NCBI GenBank assembly: GCA_015490435.1
Contig: WFXV01000249.1
Coordinates: forward strand, 1 to 17,506
Direction of reading: 5' to 3'
DNA from: Thermaceae bacterium
GTDB taxonomy: Bacteria; Deinococcota; Deinococci; Deinococcales; Marinithermaceae
DNA: 17,506 nucleotides
Shown here: piece after piece, positions 1 through 6,947 of the stretch
How positions within the stretch are numbered: position 1 is the first letter of the stretch
Layout: every line of letters starts with the position of its first letter
The notes under the pieces: generated by a model
Database searches by the model: none
What the model saw: the letters and a program-made list of their open reading frames with translations, nothing else
What the model was told of the DNA's origin: nothing
Translations under genes and position numbers: made by a program

Positions 1-272
1 CTTCTGAAGTGCTTGGGTCGTTTGGGTTTGGGAAGAAGCCCTTTGAGCCCTCGGCCCTTGAGGCTTTGCTTCCAGCGGTAGTAGGTAGCCCGGCTGATCC
101 CTACCAGGGCTTGGATCTCGGGCCAGCTCGCTCCAAGCTTCCTGAAGGCCTCGACTTGTTTGAGCCGCTGCAAGCGATCTTGAACCGTGGGATCATCTTC
201 CCCAGCTTCGATAAGTGCCTGGGCCTTCTTTGCGCCACGCCATGCTTCCCGGCCAACCGTAGTAAGCCGCAT
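1..272 (-). CDS. Transposase, N-terminal part (partial)
   Basis: The frame starts at ATG 272-270 and stays open for 90 codons to the window edge, so only the N-terminus is visible. A GGAGG ribosome binding site lies on the minus strand at 286-282, nine bases before the start. The first half is charged and helical. It leads into a helix-turn-helix that reads EIQALVGISRATYYRWK, followed by a basic linker (LKGLLPKPKRPK). That arrangement is typical of the DNA-binding head of IS481/IS3-type transposases, whose DDE integrase core would follow off the edge. The protein would bind the element's ends. Whether the gene is intact cannot be seen. Confidence 0.75.
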   Translation of the reverse strand, partial: MRLTTVGREAWRGAKKAQALIEAGEDDPTVQDRLQRLKQVEAFRKLGASWPEIQALVGISRATYYRWKQSLKGRGLKGLLPKPKRPKHFR

Positions 273-274
273 CC

Positions 275-308
275 GTGGGGACCTCCTCTCTCCTGGAGTG
301 GTCCCCAC
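275..308 (-). promoter_or_regulatory. Hairpin covering the transposase ribosome binding site
   Basis: Two perfect nine-base arms (275-283 and 300-308, GTGGGGACC and GGTCCCCAC) flank a 16-base loop just before the transposase start. The 3' arm in the transcript overlaps the GGAGG binding site. Such hairpins are known in several IS families (for example IS10), where they block transposase translation from transcripts entering from outside the element. That role is an inference here. Confidence 0.55.
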
Positions 309-365
309 ATTCTTATTGATCGAGTCTCACATGTGTAGGTCCGGGTTCAGTAAGCTTAGGGCGAC

Positions 366-1253
366 GTGCCGGCGCTTCTTGCCAAGAATCTGGGAAAGCG
401 CTACGGCCGCCGCTGGGTCCTCACCCGGGTGGACTTCGCGGTCGAGCCTGGGGAGGTCTACGCCCTGGCGGGGCCCAACGGATCCGGCAAGACGACGATC
501 ATCCGGCTGGTCACCGGCCTTGCCTTCCCCAGCGCCGGCGAGGTCCGGCTGCTCGGCGAGAACGTCCACGAGGCCGGCTGGCGGGCCCGGCGGCACCTGG
601 GGGCGGTGGTCGAGGCCCCCGCGGCCTTCTACCCCCACCTCACCGGGAGGCAGAACCTCGAGCGCATGGCCTGGATGAGCGGCCTGAAAGACCCCACTGC
701 CCGCATCCGGGAGGTGCTCCACCGGCTCGAGCTCCTCGCGGTCGCCGACCAGAGGGTGGGGAGCTACTCCCTGGGCCAGCGCCAGCGGCTCGGCATCGCC
801 GCCGCCATCCTCGCCCGGCCCCGCGTCCTGGTCCTCGACGAGCCCACCAGCGGCCTCGACCCCGACGGCATCCAGAAGGTCCACGAGCTGCTCGCCGAGG
901 AGGCGGGCCGGGGGGTGGCGGTGCTCGTCTCCACCCACCACCTCCGGGAGATCAGCGCCTACGCGAATCGGGTGGGCATCTTGAGCGGCGGGCGGCTGGT
1001 GGACGAGGTCGAGCTCCGCCCCGACCGGCCCCGCTACCGGCTCCTCGTGGCGGACCCCGAGCGGGCGGCGGCGCTCCTCAAGACGGTGCCGGGGCTTACG
1101 GGGGTCAAGCTGCGGGGGGAAGAGGTGCTCTTTGAGGGCGAGCCGGAGCAGGCGGTCTTCGCCCTGGCCCAGGCGGGGATCGCGGTGCGCGAGCTCACGC
1201 GGGACCACTTCGACCTCTACGCCTATTACCGGGAGCGGGTGAGCGGTGTTTAG
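366..1253 (+). CDS. ABC transporter ATP-binding protein (ABC-2 type)
   Basis: This 295-residue protein is the ATPase of an exporter and would sit on the cytoplasmic face of its membrane partner. Visible motifs are Walker A GPNGSGKT (residues 36-43), a VVEAP segment in place of the usual Q-loop glutamine (about 81-85, common in ABC-2 ATPases), the signature LGQRQ (136-140), Walker B VLVLDEP (154-160) and the switch histidine H191. The region after residue 220 is a C-terminal extension of the type seen in drug and antibiotic exporters. The start is GTG 366 with no convincing ribosome binding site. A TAAGCT box at 351-356 could be a -10 for a short or leaderless transcript. The gene overlaps the permease by eight bases. 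The substrate is unknown. Confidence 0.9.
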   Translation: MPALLAKNLGKRYGRRWVLTRVDFAVEPGEVYALAGPNGSGKTTIIRLVTGLAFPSAGEVRLLGENVHEAGWRARRHLGAVVEAPAAFYPHLTGRQNLERMAWMSGLKDPTARIREVLHRLELLAVADQRVGSYSLGQRQRLGIAAAILARPRVLVLDEPTSGLDPDGIQKVHELLAEEAGRGVAVLVSTHHLREISAYANRVGILSGGRLVDEVELRPDRPRYRLLVADPERAAALLKTVPGLTGVKLRGEEVLFEGEPEQAVFALAQAGIAVRELTRDHFDLYAYYRERVSGV

Positions 1254-2016
1254 GTTCTACCTCTGGGAACTCGAGAAGCTCTTCTTCCTGAAGCCGGTTC
1301 GGATCGGCCTGGTGGCGGCCTTCCTCCTGCCGGTGATCTGGTCCCTGGCGCCGGGGCTCGAGCGCGTGTACGGCCTGGTCCTGGTCTCCGGCTGGCAGGT
1401 GCCCGCGCTCAGCCTGCTCGCCGGCATGGAGTTTCTATTCCCCTTCCTGGTGGCGATGGTGGCCGCCGAGGTGCTGGGTGCCGAGGTCACGATGGGCACC
1501 CTGAAGCCGGTGCTCCTTCGCCCAATCTCCCGCACCCGGCTGGTGGTGGTCAAGCTCGCGGCCGCCCTCAGCTTCCCCTACCTCCTCCTCTTCGCGAGCC
1601 TCCTCGGGGCCCTCTTCGCCGGCGCCTTCCACGGCTTCGGCGGGTTCTACGGGGGAACCGGCCTGGGCGCGGGGGGCTTCGCCGGGGTCGGCTACCTCAC
1701 CCCGGGCGCGGCCTTCGCCGAGATCCTAAGGGCCTACCTCCTGGCCGGCGCCACCCTCTTCCCGATCGCCGCCCTCGCGGTCTTCTACGCCGCCCTCTTC
1801 CTCTCCACCACCGCCAGCGCCCTGGCGACCCTGGCCACCGTGCTGCTCATGCGCATGCTGGTGGTCTTTCCCGCCCTGGTGCCGCTCCTCTTGACCCGCT
1901 ACCTCGACCTCTACCTCCGCCCCGAGGCGGCGGGGCCGGGGCTTTTGCTCCTCTTCATCTACACCCTGGGTTTCGGGGCGCTCGCGGTCTTGGTCTTTGA
2001 ACGAAAGGACGTGTGA
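1246..2016 (+). CDS. ABC-2 type transporter permease
   Basis: This 256-residue membrane protein has roughly six hydrophobic segments, near residues 20-35, 55-80, 105-130, 155-185, 190-215 and 235-250. After the second lies the family pattern EVTMGTLKPVLLRPISRTRL, the cytoplasmic coupling region typical of ABC-2 permeases. It starts with GTG 1246 inside the end of the ATPase gene, an eight-base overlap that implies translational coupling, and the two products should form one exporter. A glycine-rich loop (about 130-150) separates the third and fourth segments. The cargo cannot be told from the sequence. Confidence 0.88.
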   Translation: MFRFYLWELEKLFFLKPVRIGLVAAFLLPVIWSLAPGLERVYGLVLVSGWQVPALSLLAGMEFLFPFLVAMVAAEVLGAEVTMGTLKPVLLRPISRTRLVVVKLAAALSFPYLLLFASLLGALFAGAFHGFGGFYGGTGLGAGGFAGVGYLTPGAAFAEILRAYLLAGATLFPIAALAVFYAALFLSTTASALATLATVLLMRMLVVFPALVPLLLTRYLDLYLRPEAAGPGLLLLFIYTLGFGALAVLVFERKDV

Positions 2017-2018
2017 GC

Positions 2019-2522
2019 ATGTCCGACCGGCTGACCCACTTCGAAGACGGCAAGCCGCGGATGGTGGACGTCTCCGAAAAGCCCGCCACCCTGCGGGTGG
2101 CCCGGGCCGAGGCCTTCGTCCACCTGCCCGAGCCGGCGGCCCGCGCCCTCGCCGAGGGCGGGGTGGGCAAGGGGGACCCCCTGATGGTGGCCCAGCTCGC
2201 CGGGATCATGGCGGCGAAGAGGACCAGCGAGCTCATTCCCCTCTGCCACCCCCTCCCCTTGAGCAAGGTGCGGGTGGATTTGGAGTTCGACGCCGATCGG
2301 CGCCGGGTCCGGATCGAGGCCGAGGTCAAGACCAAGGCCGAGACCGGGGTGGAGATGGAGGCCCTCACCGCCGCCAGCGTCGCCGCCCTCACCGTCTACG
2401 ACATGCTGAAGGCGGTGGCCAAGGGAATCGAGATCGGCCCGGTCCGGCTGCTCTACAAGTCGGGCGGGAAGTCGGGGACCTGGGTCAGGGAGCCTCGAGA
2501 AGGCGCTCCAGGTTCGGGGTGA
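2019..2522 (+). CDS. moaC: Cyclic pyranopterin monophosphate synthase MoaC
   Basis: MoaC acts after MoaA in molybdenum cofactor synthesis, converting the 3',8-cyclo-GTP intermediate to cyclic pyranopterin monophosphate. The 167-residue protein has the family motifs ELIPLCHPLPLSKV (about 71-84), TGVEMEALTAASVAALTVYDMLKA (about 109-132) and a closing KSGGKSG. With the ATG at 2019 as start, His77, Asp128 and Lys131 carry the same numbers as the E. coli catalytic residues. An AAAGGA site at 2004-2009 supports this start over the GTG at 2013. The gene almost touches the permease. Its last 38 bases overlap the convergent thioredoxin-like gene, and the tail after residue 158 looks non-conserved, probably a read-on from that overlap. 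Confidence 0.96.
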   Translation: MSDRLTHFEDGKPRMVDVSEKPATLRVARAEAFVHLPEPAARALAEGGVGKGDPLMVAQLAGIMAAKRTSELIPLCHPLPLSKVRVDLEFDADRRRVRIEAEVKTKAETGVEMEALTAASVAALTVYDMLKAVAKGIEIGPVRLLYKSGGKSGTWVREPREGAPGSG

Positions 2523-2988
2523 GGAAGTCCTCTACCACCCGCCCCTCGGCGTCGCGGAGGATCAGAAGCCCGGCGTGGACCGCCACCACCCGCCCGTTCC
2601 GGGCGATGAAGAAGCTCGTCGGCAGGTAGCGCACCCGGTAGGCCCGGGCCACGTCGGCGTAGTAGTCGATCACCACCGGGAAGGTCCAGTCCCACTCGCG
2701 GACCCGGAAGCGGGCCATCTTGGGGTTGTCCTGCACGTCCACCGCGACGAACTGCACCCGGTCTCGGTAGCGGGCGTGGACCCGCCCGATCTCGGGCCCC
2801 TCGACGAGGCAGGGCGGGCAGTGGGTGGCCCAGAAGTTCAAGAAGACCGGGCCCTTTTCGAGCAGCTCGGCGAGCTTGAAGGGTTCGCCCGAGAGGGTCT
2901 TCCCCTCGAAGGGGATCGCCCGCTCGGGGAAGGCCTGGGCAAGCGCGAGCCCGAGGAGGAAAAGGGCGAAAAAGAGCCCCCTTCGCAT
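2485..2988 (-). CDS. Exported TlpA/ResA-like thiol-disulfide oxidoreductase
   Basis: This 167-residue protein begins with a signal peptide (hydrophobic residues 4-18, likely cut after ALAQA) and then has a thioredoxin fold. The redox motif is CPPC (Cys57-Cys60) in the context NFWATHCPPC, and the cis-proline loop is YLPTSFF near residue 120. Members of the TlpA/ResA/AhpC-TSA group reduce disulfides outside the cytoplasmic membrane, often for cytochrome c maturation. That role is family knowledge, since no cytochrome assembly gene is visible here. The region before the last beta strands contains a short insertion-like segment (VHAGLLILRDAEG). The gene is convergent with moaC and divergent from the HAD gene, with 81 bases between the divergent starts. 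Confidence 0.87.
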   Translation of the reverse strand: MRRGLFFALFLLGLALAQAFPERAIPFEGKTLSGEPFKLAELLEKGPVFLNFWATHCPPCLVEGPEIGRVHARYRDRVQFVAVDVQDNPKMARFRVREWDWTFPVVIDYYADVARAYRVRYLPTSFFIARNGRVVAVHAGLLILRDAEGRVVEDFLTPNLERLLEAP

Positions 2989-3029
2989 GCCCCCTACCTA
3001 CCCCAGCCCGGGCGGGACCTTTGTCCTTT

Positions 3030-3046
3030 GGGGGTTTACAACCCCC
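3030..3046. repeat. Perfect palindrome between divergent genes (GGGGGTT-TAC-AACCCCC)
   Basis: Seven-base arms flank a three-base centre. The palindrome overlaps the proposed -35 box of the HAD gene and lies between that gene and the divergent thioredoxin-like gene. It could be an operator for both genes, or a small stem. No regulator is identified. Confidence 0.5.
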
Positions 3047-3062
3047 GGCCGCTTTCTAAAAT
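3035..3062 (+). promoter_or_regulatory. Promoter of the HAD gene, probably giving a leaderless transcript
   Basis: A -35 box TTTACA (3035-3040), a 16-base spacer and a -10 box TAAAAT (3057-3062) fit a housekeeping sigma factor. Transcription would begin about 7-8 bases after the -10, essentially at the ATG at 3070. Leaderless genes with a -10 directly before the start are common in Deinococcota. The ATG at 3061 lies inside the -10, which argues against it as the start. Confidence 0.6.
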
Positions 3063-3069
3063 GGAGCGC

Positions 3070-3690
3070 ATGGACATTCGGGGGATCCTCTTCGACTGGG
3101 GCGGGGTCTTCACCCGCGGCACCTTCGACAGACGGGTGGTGCAAAACCTCGCCCGCCGCTTTGCGCTCCCCGAGGAAAGGGTGGCCGAGGCCTACTTCGA
3201 CCTGGTGGAGCGGCTCGAGCTCGGCGAGTGGACCCTCCGCCGCTTCTGGGACGCGCTCTCCGAGCGGCTCGGGGTCGAGGCCCCGTACCCCGTCTTCGAG
3301 CGGCTCTTCCTCGGGAGCGTGGCGCCCCGGCCCGAGATGTACGACCTGCTCCTCGCCCTCCCCGACGATCTGGTGGTGGGCCTGCTCTCCAACAACTACC
3401 CGGTGATCTCGAGCTTCCTCCGGGCCGAGGAGAGCTTCGACCGCTTCGACGCCGCCGTCTTCTCCAACGAGGAGGGGATCAAGAAGCCGGGGAGCGAGGC
3501 CTTCCTACTCGCCCTCGAGCGCATGGGGCTCTCCCCCGAGGAGGTCCTCTTCGTCGACGACCACCCCGACAACATCGCCGCCGCCCAGCGGCTTGGGTTC
3601 AAGACCCACCTCTTCACCGAGCCCGGCCCCCTGGTGGAGGCCCTCGCGGGGCTCGGGGTGCAGCTTCGCGCCCTGCCGAAGAGGCCGTGA
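3070..3690 (+). CDS. HAD-superfamily hydrolase (haloacid dehalogenase-like, IA subgroup)
   Basis: This 206-residue protein shows all four HAD motifs: I, FDWGGV with nucleophile Asp9; II, LLSNN with Ser107 or Asn108; III, Lys138/Lys139 in GIKKPGSEAF; IV, FVDDHPDN with Asp163 and Asp164. The helical cap between residues 16 and 85 marks the C1-cap type. The second acidic residue of motif I is replaced by Gly, as in the soluble epoxide hydrolase N-domain and YihX-like group. Many of those are sugar- or lipid-phosphate phosphatases, but the substrate here is unknown. The start at 3070 is chosen from the promoter position. The next gene starts inside the stop codon region with a four-base overlap. 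Confidence 0.88.
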   Translation: MDIRGILFDWGGVFTRGTFDRRVVQNLARRFALPEERVAEAYFDLVERLELGEWTLRRFWDALSERLGVEAPYPVFERLFLGSVAPRPEMYDLLLALPDDLVVGLLSNNYPVISSFLRAEESFDRFDAAVFSNEEGIKKPGSEAFLLALERMGLSPEEVLFVDDHPDNIAAAQRLGFKTHLFTEPGPLVEALAGLGVQLRALPKRP

Positions 3691-4019
3691 AGCGGGGCGT
3701 CCGCCTGCTCCAGGGCTACCTCTGGGTGCCCCGGGGGCTTGCCTTTGACCCCCGGGCGCACCTTCCGAAGGAGGCTCTGCTCGAGGGAACGCGGGTCCAC
3801 CTGCTCCTCGACCCGGTGGGCCCGCCCTTTGCCTTCTTCGACGACGGCACCACGGCCACCCAGGCCTTCTACCAGTTCACCGCCCTGGTGGTGACCGAGG
3901 CCGAGCCCGAGAGCCTCCGCCCGCTGGTCGCCCGGCTTCGGGACTGGCTCGCGCCCCGCCTCGAGGCCACCCCGCCCGGGGTGGGCTGGCTCTTGCTTGA
4001 AGACCTCCGGGGAGTGTAA
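3687..4019 (+). CDS. Small protein of unknown function
   Basis: A 110-residue protein starting at GTG 3687, overlapping the HAD stop by four bases, so it is very probably co-translated with the phosphatase. It has no signal peptide, membrane segment or cysteine. The sequence alternates basic and hydrophobic patches, has the stretch PPFAFFDDGTTATQAFYQF in the middle and ends in WLLLEDLRGV. I do not recognise a family. The codon use (strong third-position GC) matches neighbouring genes, and the reading frame is the one expected from tight coupling, which is the main reason to call it real. Confidence 0.7.
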   Translation: MKRGVRLLQGYLWVPRGLAFDPRAHLPKEALLEGTRVHLLLDPVGPPFAFFDDGTTATQAFYQFTALVVTEAEPESLRPLVARLRDWLAPRLEATPPGVGWLLLEDLRGV

Positions 4020-4020
4020 T
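3993..4020 (+). promoter_or_regulatory. Possible promoter before the first SQR-like gene
   Basis: TTGCTT (3993-3998) and TGTAAT (4015-4020) are spaced by 16 bases, with transcription expected near 4027. A second possible -10, TATAAC at 4025-4030, has no clear -35. The match is weak and overlaps the end of the preceding coding region. Confidence 0.3.
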
Positions 4021-4028
4021 GTCCCTAT

Positions 4029-4043
4029 AACCCCAAAGGGGTT
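4029..4043 (+). repeat. Inverted repeat AACCCC-AAA-GGGGTT
   Basis: Six-base arms with a three-base centre lie just downstream of the small unknown gene and 36 bases before the first flavoprotein. It could be a weak terminator (it is followed by only a few T residues) or a stem in the leader of the flavoprotein mRNA. Confidence 0.4.
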
Positions 4044-4079
4044 TCGGGTACGCTGCCTTTTCGGATTAAGGAGGAACGT

Positions 4080-5240
4080 ATGGCGAAGAAAGTCGTGGTG
4101 GTCGGGGGCGGCACCGGCGGATTGGTGGCCGCCCGCATGCTGCAGACCGAGGCGAACCGCATGGGGCAGCCCCTCGAGGTCACCCTGGTCACCGCCAGCG
4201 AGCGCCACTACATGCCCCCCTTGTGGTCCGAGGTGGCGCTCGGGACGGCCTCGGTGGACGAGACCTGGGCGCCCATCAAGAACGCCGAGCGGGTCTACGG
4301 GTTCAAGGTCCTGGTGGATCCGGTCAAGACCTTCGACCTCAAGGGTCGGAAGGTGACCACCGAGGGCGGGACCACCTTGGACTACGACTTCCTGGTAATC
4401 GCCCTGGGCACCGCCTACGGTTGGTCCGACTACCCCGGGCTCGACAAGTACGGCTTCCACAACTACGGCCCGGAGGGGGCGCTCGAGCTCAAGGAGGCGC
4501 TTTTCAAGTTCAAGGGCAAGAAGATCGTATTCCTGGTCCCCGAGCTCCCCTTCCGCTGCGGCATCTACCCCCTCGAGATGGCGCTCAACGTCCGCGCCTA
4601 CTTCGAGGTCCGCGGCCAGCACCCCGAGATCACCGTGCTCTACCCCGCGAACGCGGTGCGGATGGCGCTCGGGGAGGGGCTCGAGCGCTTCTTCCTCCGC
4701 CGCTTCAAGCGCCACGGGATCAAGTACGAGGCCGGCTTCGAGAAGCTCGTCGAGGTCACCGAGGACAAGATCGTCACCCAAAAGGGCGAGTACGCCTACG
4801 ATCTCCTGATCAAGTCCCCGCCCTCGCGGCTCCCCAAGGTGCTCGCGGACAACGGCCTCGCCCACCCCGGCGACCCCCGCTTCTCGGTGGTCACCGGCCC
4901 GCGCTTCCAGCACCCCGAGTACCCCGAAGTCTACCTGGTCGGCGAGCACGCGATGCCGCCGGTGGGGCTCCTCACCGCCGGCGTGCCCATCCACAACGCC
5001 GCGGTGGTGGCCGCCGGCAGCATCCTGCACGACGCCTTCGGCGGCTACATGATCCCCTCCTACGCCCCGACGCTCTGCTTCGGCCACAGCTTCGAGTCGG
5101 GCTTCATGGGCAACTGCGAGTACTGGTGGATCCCCGAGGAAGGCAAGTGGGGGCACGCCTGCTACACCGTCGCCACCGGCCCCACCATCCGGATGGTCAA
5201 GGACTCGTTCTACCGCGCCTGGTTGGACGCGCTGAGGTAA
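4080..5240 (+). CDS. Sulfide:quinone oxidoreductase-like flavoprotein 1
   Basis: This 386-residue protein belongs to the SQR/FCSD branch of two-dinucleotide-fold flavoproteins, which oxidise sulfide at a cysteine pair and pass electrons through FAD to quinone. The FAD-binding GGGTGG is at residues 10-15. Cys160 in PFRCGIYPLE is in the position of the conserved active-site cysteine. Further cysteines are Cys333, Cys346 and Cys361. The second FAD motif reads YLVGEH, with Glu289 where most family members have Asp. No transmembrane helix is seen, so attachment to the membrane would be through the C-terminal region, as in known SQRs. The start has AAGGAGG (4068-4074). A DUF1641 gene follows after ten bases. 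Substrate use is inferred, not shown. Confidence 0.83.
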   Translation: MAKKVVVVGGGTGGLVAARMLQTEANRMGQPLEVTLVTASERHYMPPLWSEVALGTASVDETWAPIKNAERVYGFKVLVDPVKTFDLKGRKVTTEGGTTLDYDFLVIALGTAYGWSDYPGLDKYGFHNYGPEGALELKEALFKFKGKKIVFLVPELPFRCGIYPLEMALNVRAYFEVRGQHPEITVLYPANAVRMALGEGLERFFLRRFKRHGIKYEAGFEKLVEVTEDKIVTQKGEYAYDLLIKSPPSRLPKVLADNGLAHPGDPRFSVVTGPRFQHPEYPEVYLVGEHAMPPVGLLTAGVPIHNAAVVAAGSILHDAFGGYMIPSYAPTLCFGHSFESGFMGNCEYWWIPEEGKWGHACYTVATGPTIRMVKDSFYRAWLDALR

Positions 5241-5250
5241 GGAGGCCAAG

Positions 5251-5679
5251 ATGGCGGAGATCACCATCACCGAAGAGGACGCGCGGGTCATTCAAGAGCT
5301 CATCACCGTGGCCCGCCACCTGAAGGCCGGCGGCTACCTGAGCCTGGTCACCGAGCTCACCACCAACGGCGACCTCTTGCTCGAGCACCTGGCCAACGAG
5401 CGCGCCATCATCCGGGGCCTGGGCCTCGCCGAGGCGGCGATGGACCCGATCAAGAACATGCCGCCCGAAAAGATGCCCAAGCTCCGCTACCACATCCTCC
5501 ACGTGGTCGGCGCGCTCATCGAGGCGCTCTCCGAGACCGACCCCAAGGCCGCGCCCAAGGTGGGGATGTTCGGGGCGCTCAAGTACCTGAACGACCCCCA
5601 CGTGCAAAAGGGACTCGGCTTCCTCTTGACCCTGGCCAAGAACCTGGGCAAGGCGCTGGACGAGTACGAGCCCCGCTAG
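5251..5679 (+). CDS. DUF1641 family protein 1
   Basis: This 142-residue helical protein carries the DUF1641 signature at residues 104-135 (GMFGALKYLNDPHVQKGLGF and onward). There is no signal peptide and no cysteine. DUF1641 proteins are repeatedly found beside FAD-dependent SQR-like enzymes and beside formate dehydrogenases (B. subtilis YjgD next to YjgC). Their biochemical role is not established; a partner or membrane-docking role is a guess. An AAGGAGG site at 5239-5245 overlaps the stop of the flavoprotein gene and is five bases from the start, so the two are translated from one mRNA. A strong terminator follows the stop. Confidence 0.85.
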   Translation: MAEITITEEDARVIQELITVARHLKAGGYLSLVTELTTNGDLLLEHLANERAIIRGLGLAEAAMDPIKNMPPEKMPKLRYHILHVVGALIEALSETDPKAAPKVGMFGALKYLNDPHVQKGLGFLLTLAKNLGKALDEYEPR

Positions 5680-5697
5680 CGAAAGTCGAAAGCCCCT

Positions 5698-5728
5698 AGG
5701 GCGCAAGGGTTTCCCTTGCGCCCTTTTT
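5698..5728 (+). terminator. Rho-independent terminator after the first SQR/DUF1641 pair
   Basis: Twelve-base perfect arms (5698-5709 AGGGCGCAAGGG, 5713-5724 CCCTTGCGCCCT), a TTT loop and a five-T run (5724-5728). This is a textbook terminator and makes the two flavoprotein pairs separate transcription units. Confidence 0.93.
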
Positions 5729-5747
5729 CATTGGGACAATCCTCCAC

Positions 5748-5765
5748 ATACACCTGATGTATAAG
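5748..5765 (+). promoter_or_regulatory. Dyad and possible -10 before the second SQR-like gene
   Basis: ATACA-CCTGA-TGTAT (5748-5762) is an imperfect palindrome whose right arm overlaps TATAAG (5760-5765), a plausible -10 box. A TTGGGA at 5731-5736 is too far (23 bases) to be a standard -35. The geometry suggests an operator placed on the core promoter. The regulator is unknown. Confidence 0.4.
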
Positions 5766-5798
5766 GACTCATAGGTAAAGGAAGGAGGCGGTTCCAAG

Positions 5799-6935
5799 AT
5801 GGCGGTAAAGGTTTTGGTCCTAGGCGGTGGCTCCGGCGGCCTGGTGGCCGCCAACAAGATCAAGCGGCTGATGCGGGAAGAGGCCGAGGTCACCTTGATC
5901 GACAAAAGCGACTACAACTACTTCATGCCCGGCTTTCCCTGGGTGGCCTTCGGGATGCGCGAGCTCGACGACGTGCGCCGGCCCTTGCAGCTCCTCGAAA
6001 AGCGCGGGGTGAACTACGTCAAGGCCGAGATCCAGTCCCTCGACCCCGACGCCAAAAAGGTGGTCACCGACAAGGGCGAGTTCGACTACGACTACCTGGT
6101 GGTCTCGCTGGGCGCGGAGCCGATGCCCTCGCCGGCGCCGGACGCGGTGGCCCCCTGGAGCCCGGAGGGGGCGCTCGCCCTCCGGGAGCGGATGAAGGCC
6201 TTCGAGGGCGGGCGGATCGTGGTGGGCGTGAGCTCGCCCTACTACCCCTGCCCCCCTGCGCCCTTCGAGGTCGCCGGCATGGCCGAGTTCGCCCTCAAGG
6301 TCAAGGGCGTGCGCGGGAAGTCGAGCGTGGACGTCTTCCACCTGAACCCGGCGCCGCTCGCCCCCATGGGGCCGGTGATCTCGGGGATGGTGCTCAAGAT
6401 CCTGAACGAGAAGGGCGTGCGCTTCCACGGTGAGTTTGAGCTCGAGCGCGCGGGCGACGGCAAGGTGGTGGCCAAGGACGGGCGGGAGCTCGCCTACGAC
6501 CTTCTGATCCTGGTGCCCCCCTTCGCCCCCAACAAGGTGGTGCGGGAGTCCAAGCTCGCCGGGCCCCAGGGCTTCCCCACGGTGGACCCGATGACCTTCC
6601 GCCACACCAACTACCCCGAGGTCTTCGTGATCGGCGACGTGGTGAACCCCTCGCTCATGCTCCCGCCCGCCGGGGTGGTGGCCCACTTCCAGGCCGAATA
6701 CATCGCCGGGGTGATCGTCTCCGACCTGAAGGGCGCCTACATCGGCGAGCCCTTCGACGCGGTGGCGATGTGCATCATGGATTTCGGAGACAACGCCCTC
6801 TTGCCCCAGTGCGAGTTCGAGAAGGTGCTCGCCGGCAAGGGCATGCCCTCCTGCGGCGTGATGGCCACCGGCCGCTGGGTGCGCATCACCAAGATGCTCT
6901 TCGAAAGCTTCTGGTTCGCCACCCTGCTGGGGTAA
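5799..6935 (+). CDS. Sulfide:quinone oxidoreductase-like flavoprotein 2
   Basis: A second 378-residue SQR/FCSD-like flavoprotein, clearly related to but diverged from the one at 4080. GGGSGG at residues 10-15 binds FAD. The second FAD motif VFVIGDV has the usual Asp280. Cys151 lies in YYPCPPAPFE, which is close to the consensus of sulfide-oxidising enzymes. Cys325, Cys338 and Cys352 follow, at the same relative places as in its paralog. The C-terminal tail (KMLFESFWFATLLG) is hydrophobic and amphipathic, as expected for monotopic membrane binding. GGAGG lies about ten bases before ATG 5799. This copy looks more like a standard sulfide oxidoreductase than copy 1. It is followed after 12 bases by its own DUF1641 gene. 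Confidence 0.86.
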   Translation: MAVKVLVLGGGSGGLVAANKIKRLMREEAEVTLIDKSDYNYFMPGFPWVAFGMRELDDVRRPLQLLEKRGVNYVKAEIQSLDPDAKKVVTDKGEFDYDYLVVSLGAEPMPSPAPDAVAPWSPEGALALRERMKAFEGGRIVVGVSSPYYPCPPAPFEVAGMAEFALKVKGVRGKSSVDVFHLNPAPLAPMGPVISGMVLKILNEKGVRFHGEFELERAGDGKVVAKDGRELAYDLLILVPPFAPNKVVRESKLAGPQGFPTVDPMTFRHTNYPEVFVIGDVVNPSLMLPPAGVVAHFQAEYIAGVIVSDLKGAYIGEPFDAVAMCIMDFGDNALLPQCEFEKVLAGKGMPSCGVMATGRWVRITKMLFESFWFATLLG

Positions 6936-6947
6936 GGGAGGGAGATC

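Larger units (their letters stand above)
1..331 (-). mobile_element. One end of an insertion sequence, cut by the window edge
   Basis: This segment carries the beginning of a transposase on the minus strand and is less GC-rich than its neighbours. The outer boundary is placed near 331 because the minus strand there begins TGTGAGACTCGATCAATAAG, and many IS ends start with TG or TGT. The other end, and so any terminal inverted repeat or target duplication, lies outside the window, so the boundary is an inference. The element ends about 35 bases before the ABC transporter gene and may have replaced or altered that operon's promoter. The family could be IS481-like or IS3-like, judged only from the helix-turn-helix region. 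Confidence 0.6.

Noticed and set aside
2013..2018. GTG 2013 as the moaC start
   Set aside because: The AAAGGA spacing and the catalytic residue numbering fit ATG 2019 better.
2575..3069. Upstream extension of the HAD frame to 2575
   Set aside because: This part is antisense to the thioredoxin-like gene, and the promoter lies at 3035-3062, so it would not be transcribed.
3396..5291. A 631-codon open frame on the minus strand
   Set aside because: It is antisense to the HAD gene, the small unknown gene and flavoprotein 1. Its composition (long runs of Val/Leu/Gly/Asp/His) is the usual artefact of high third-position GC, while the plus-strand genes have clear motifs.
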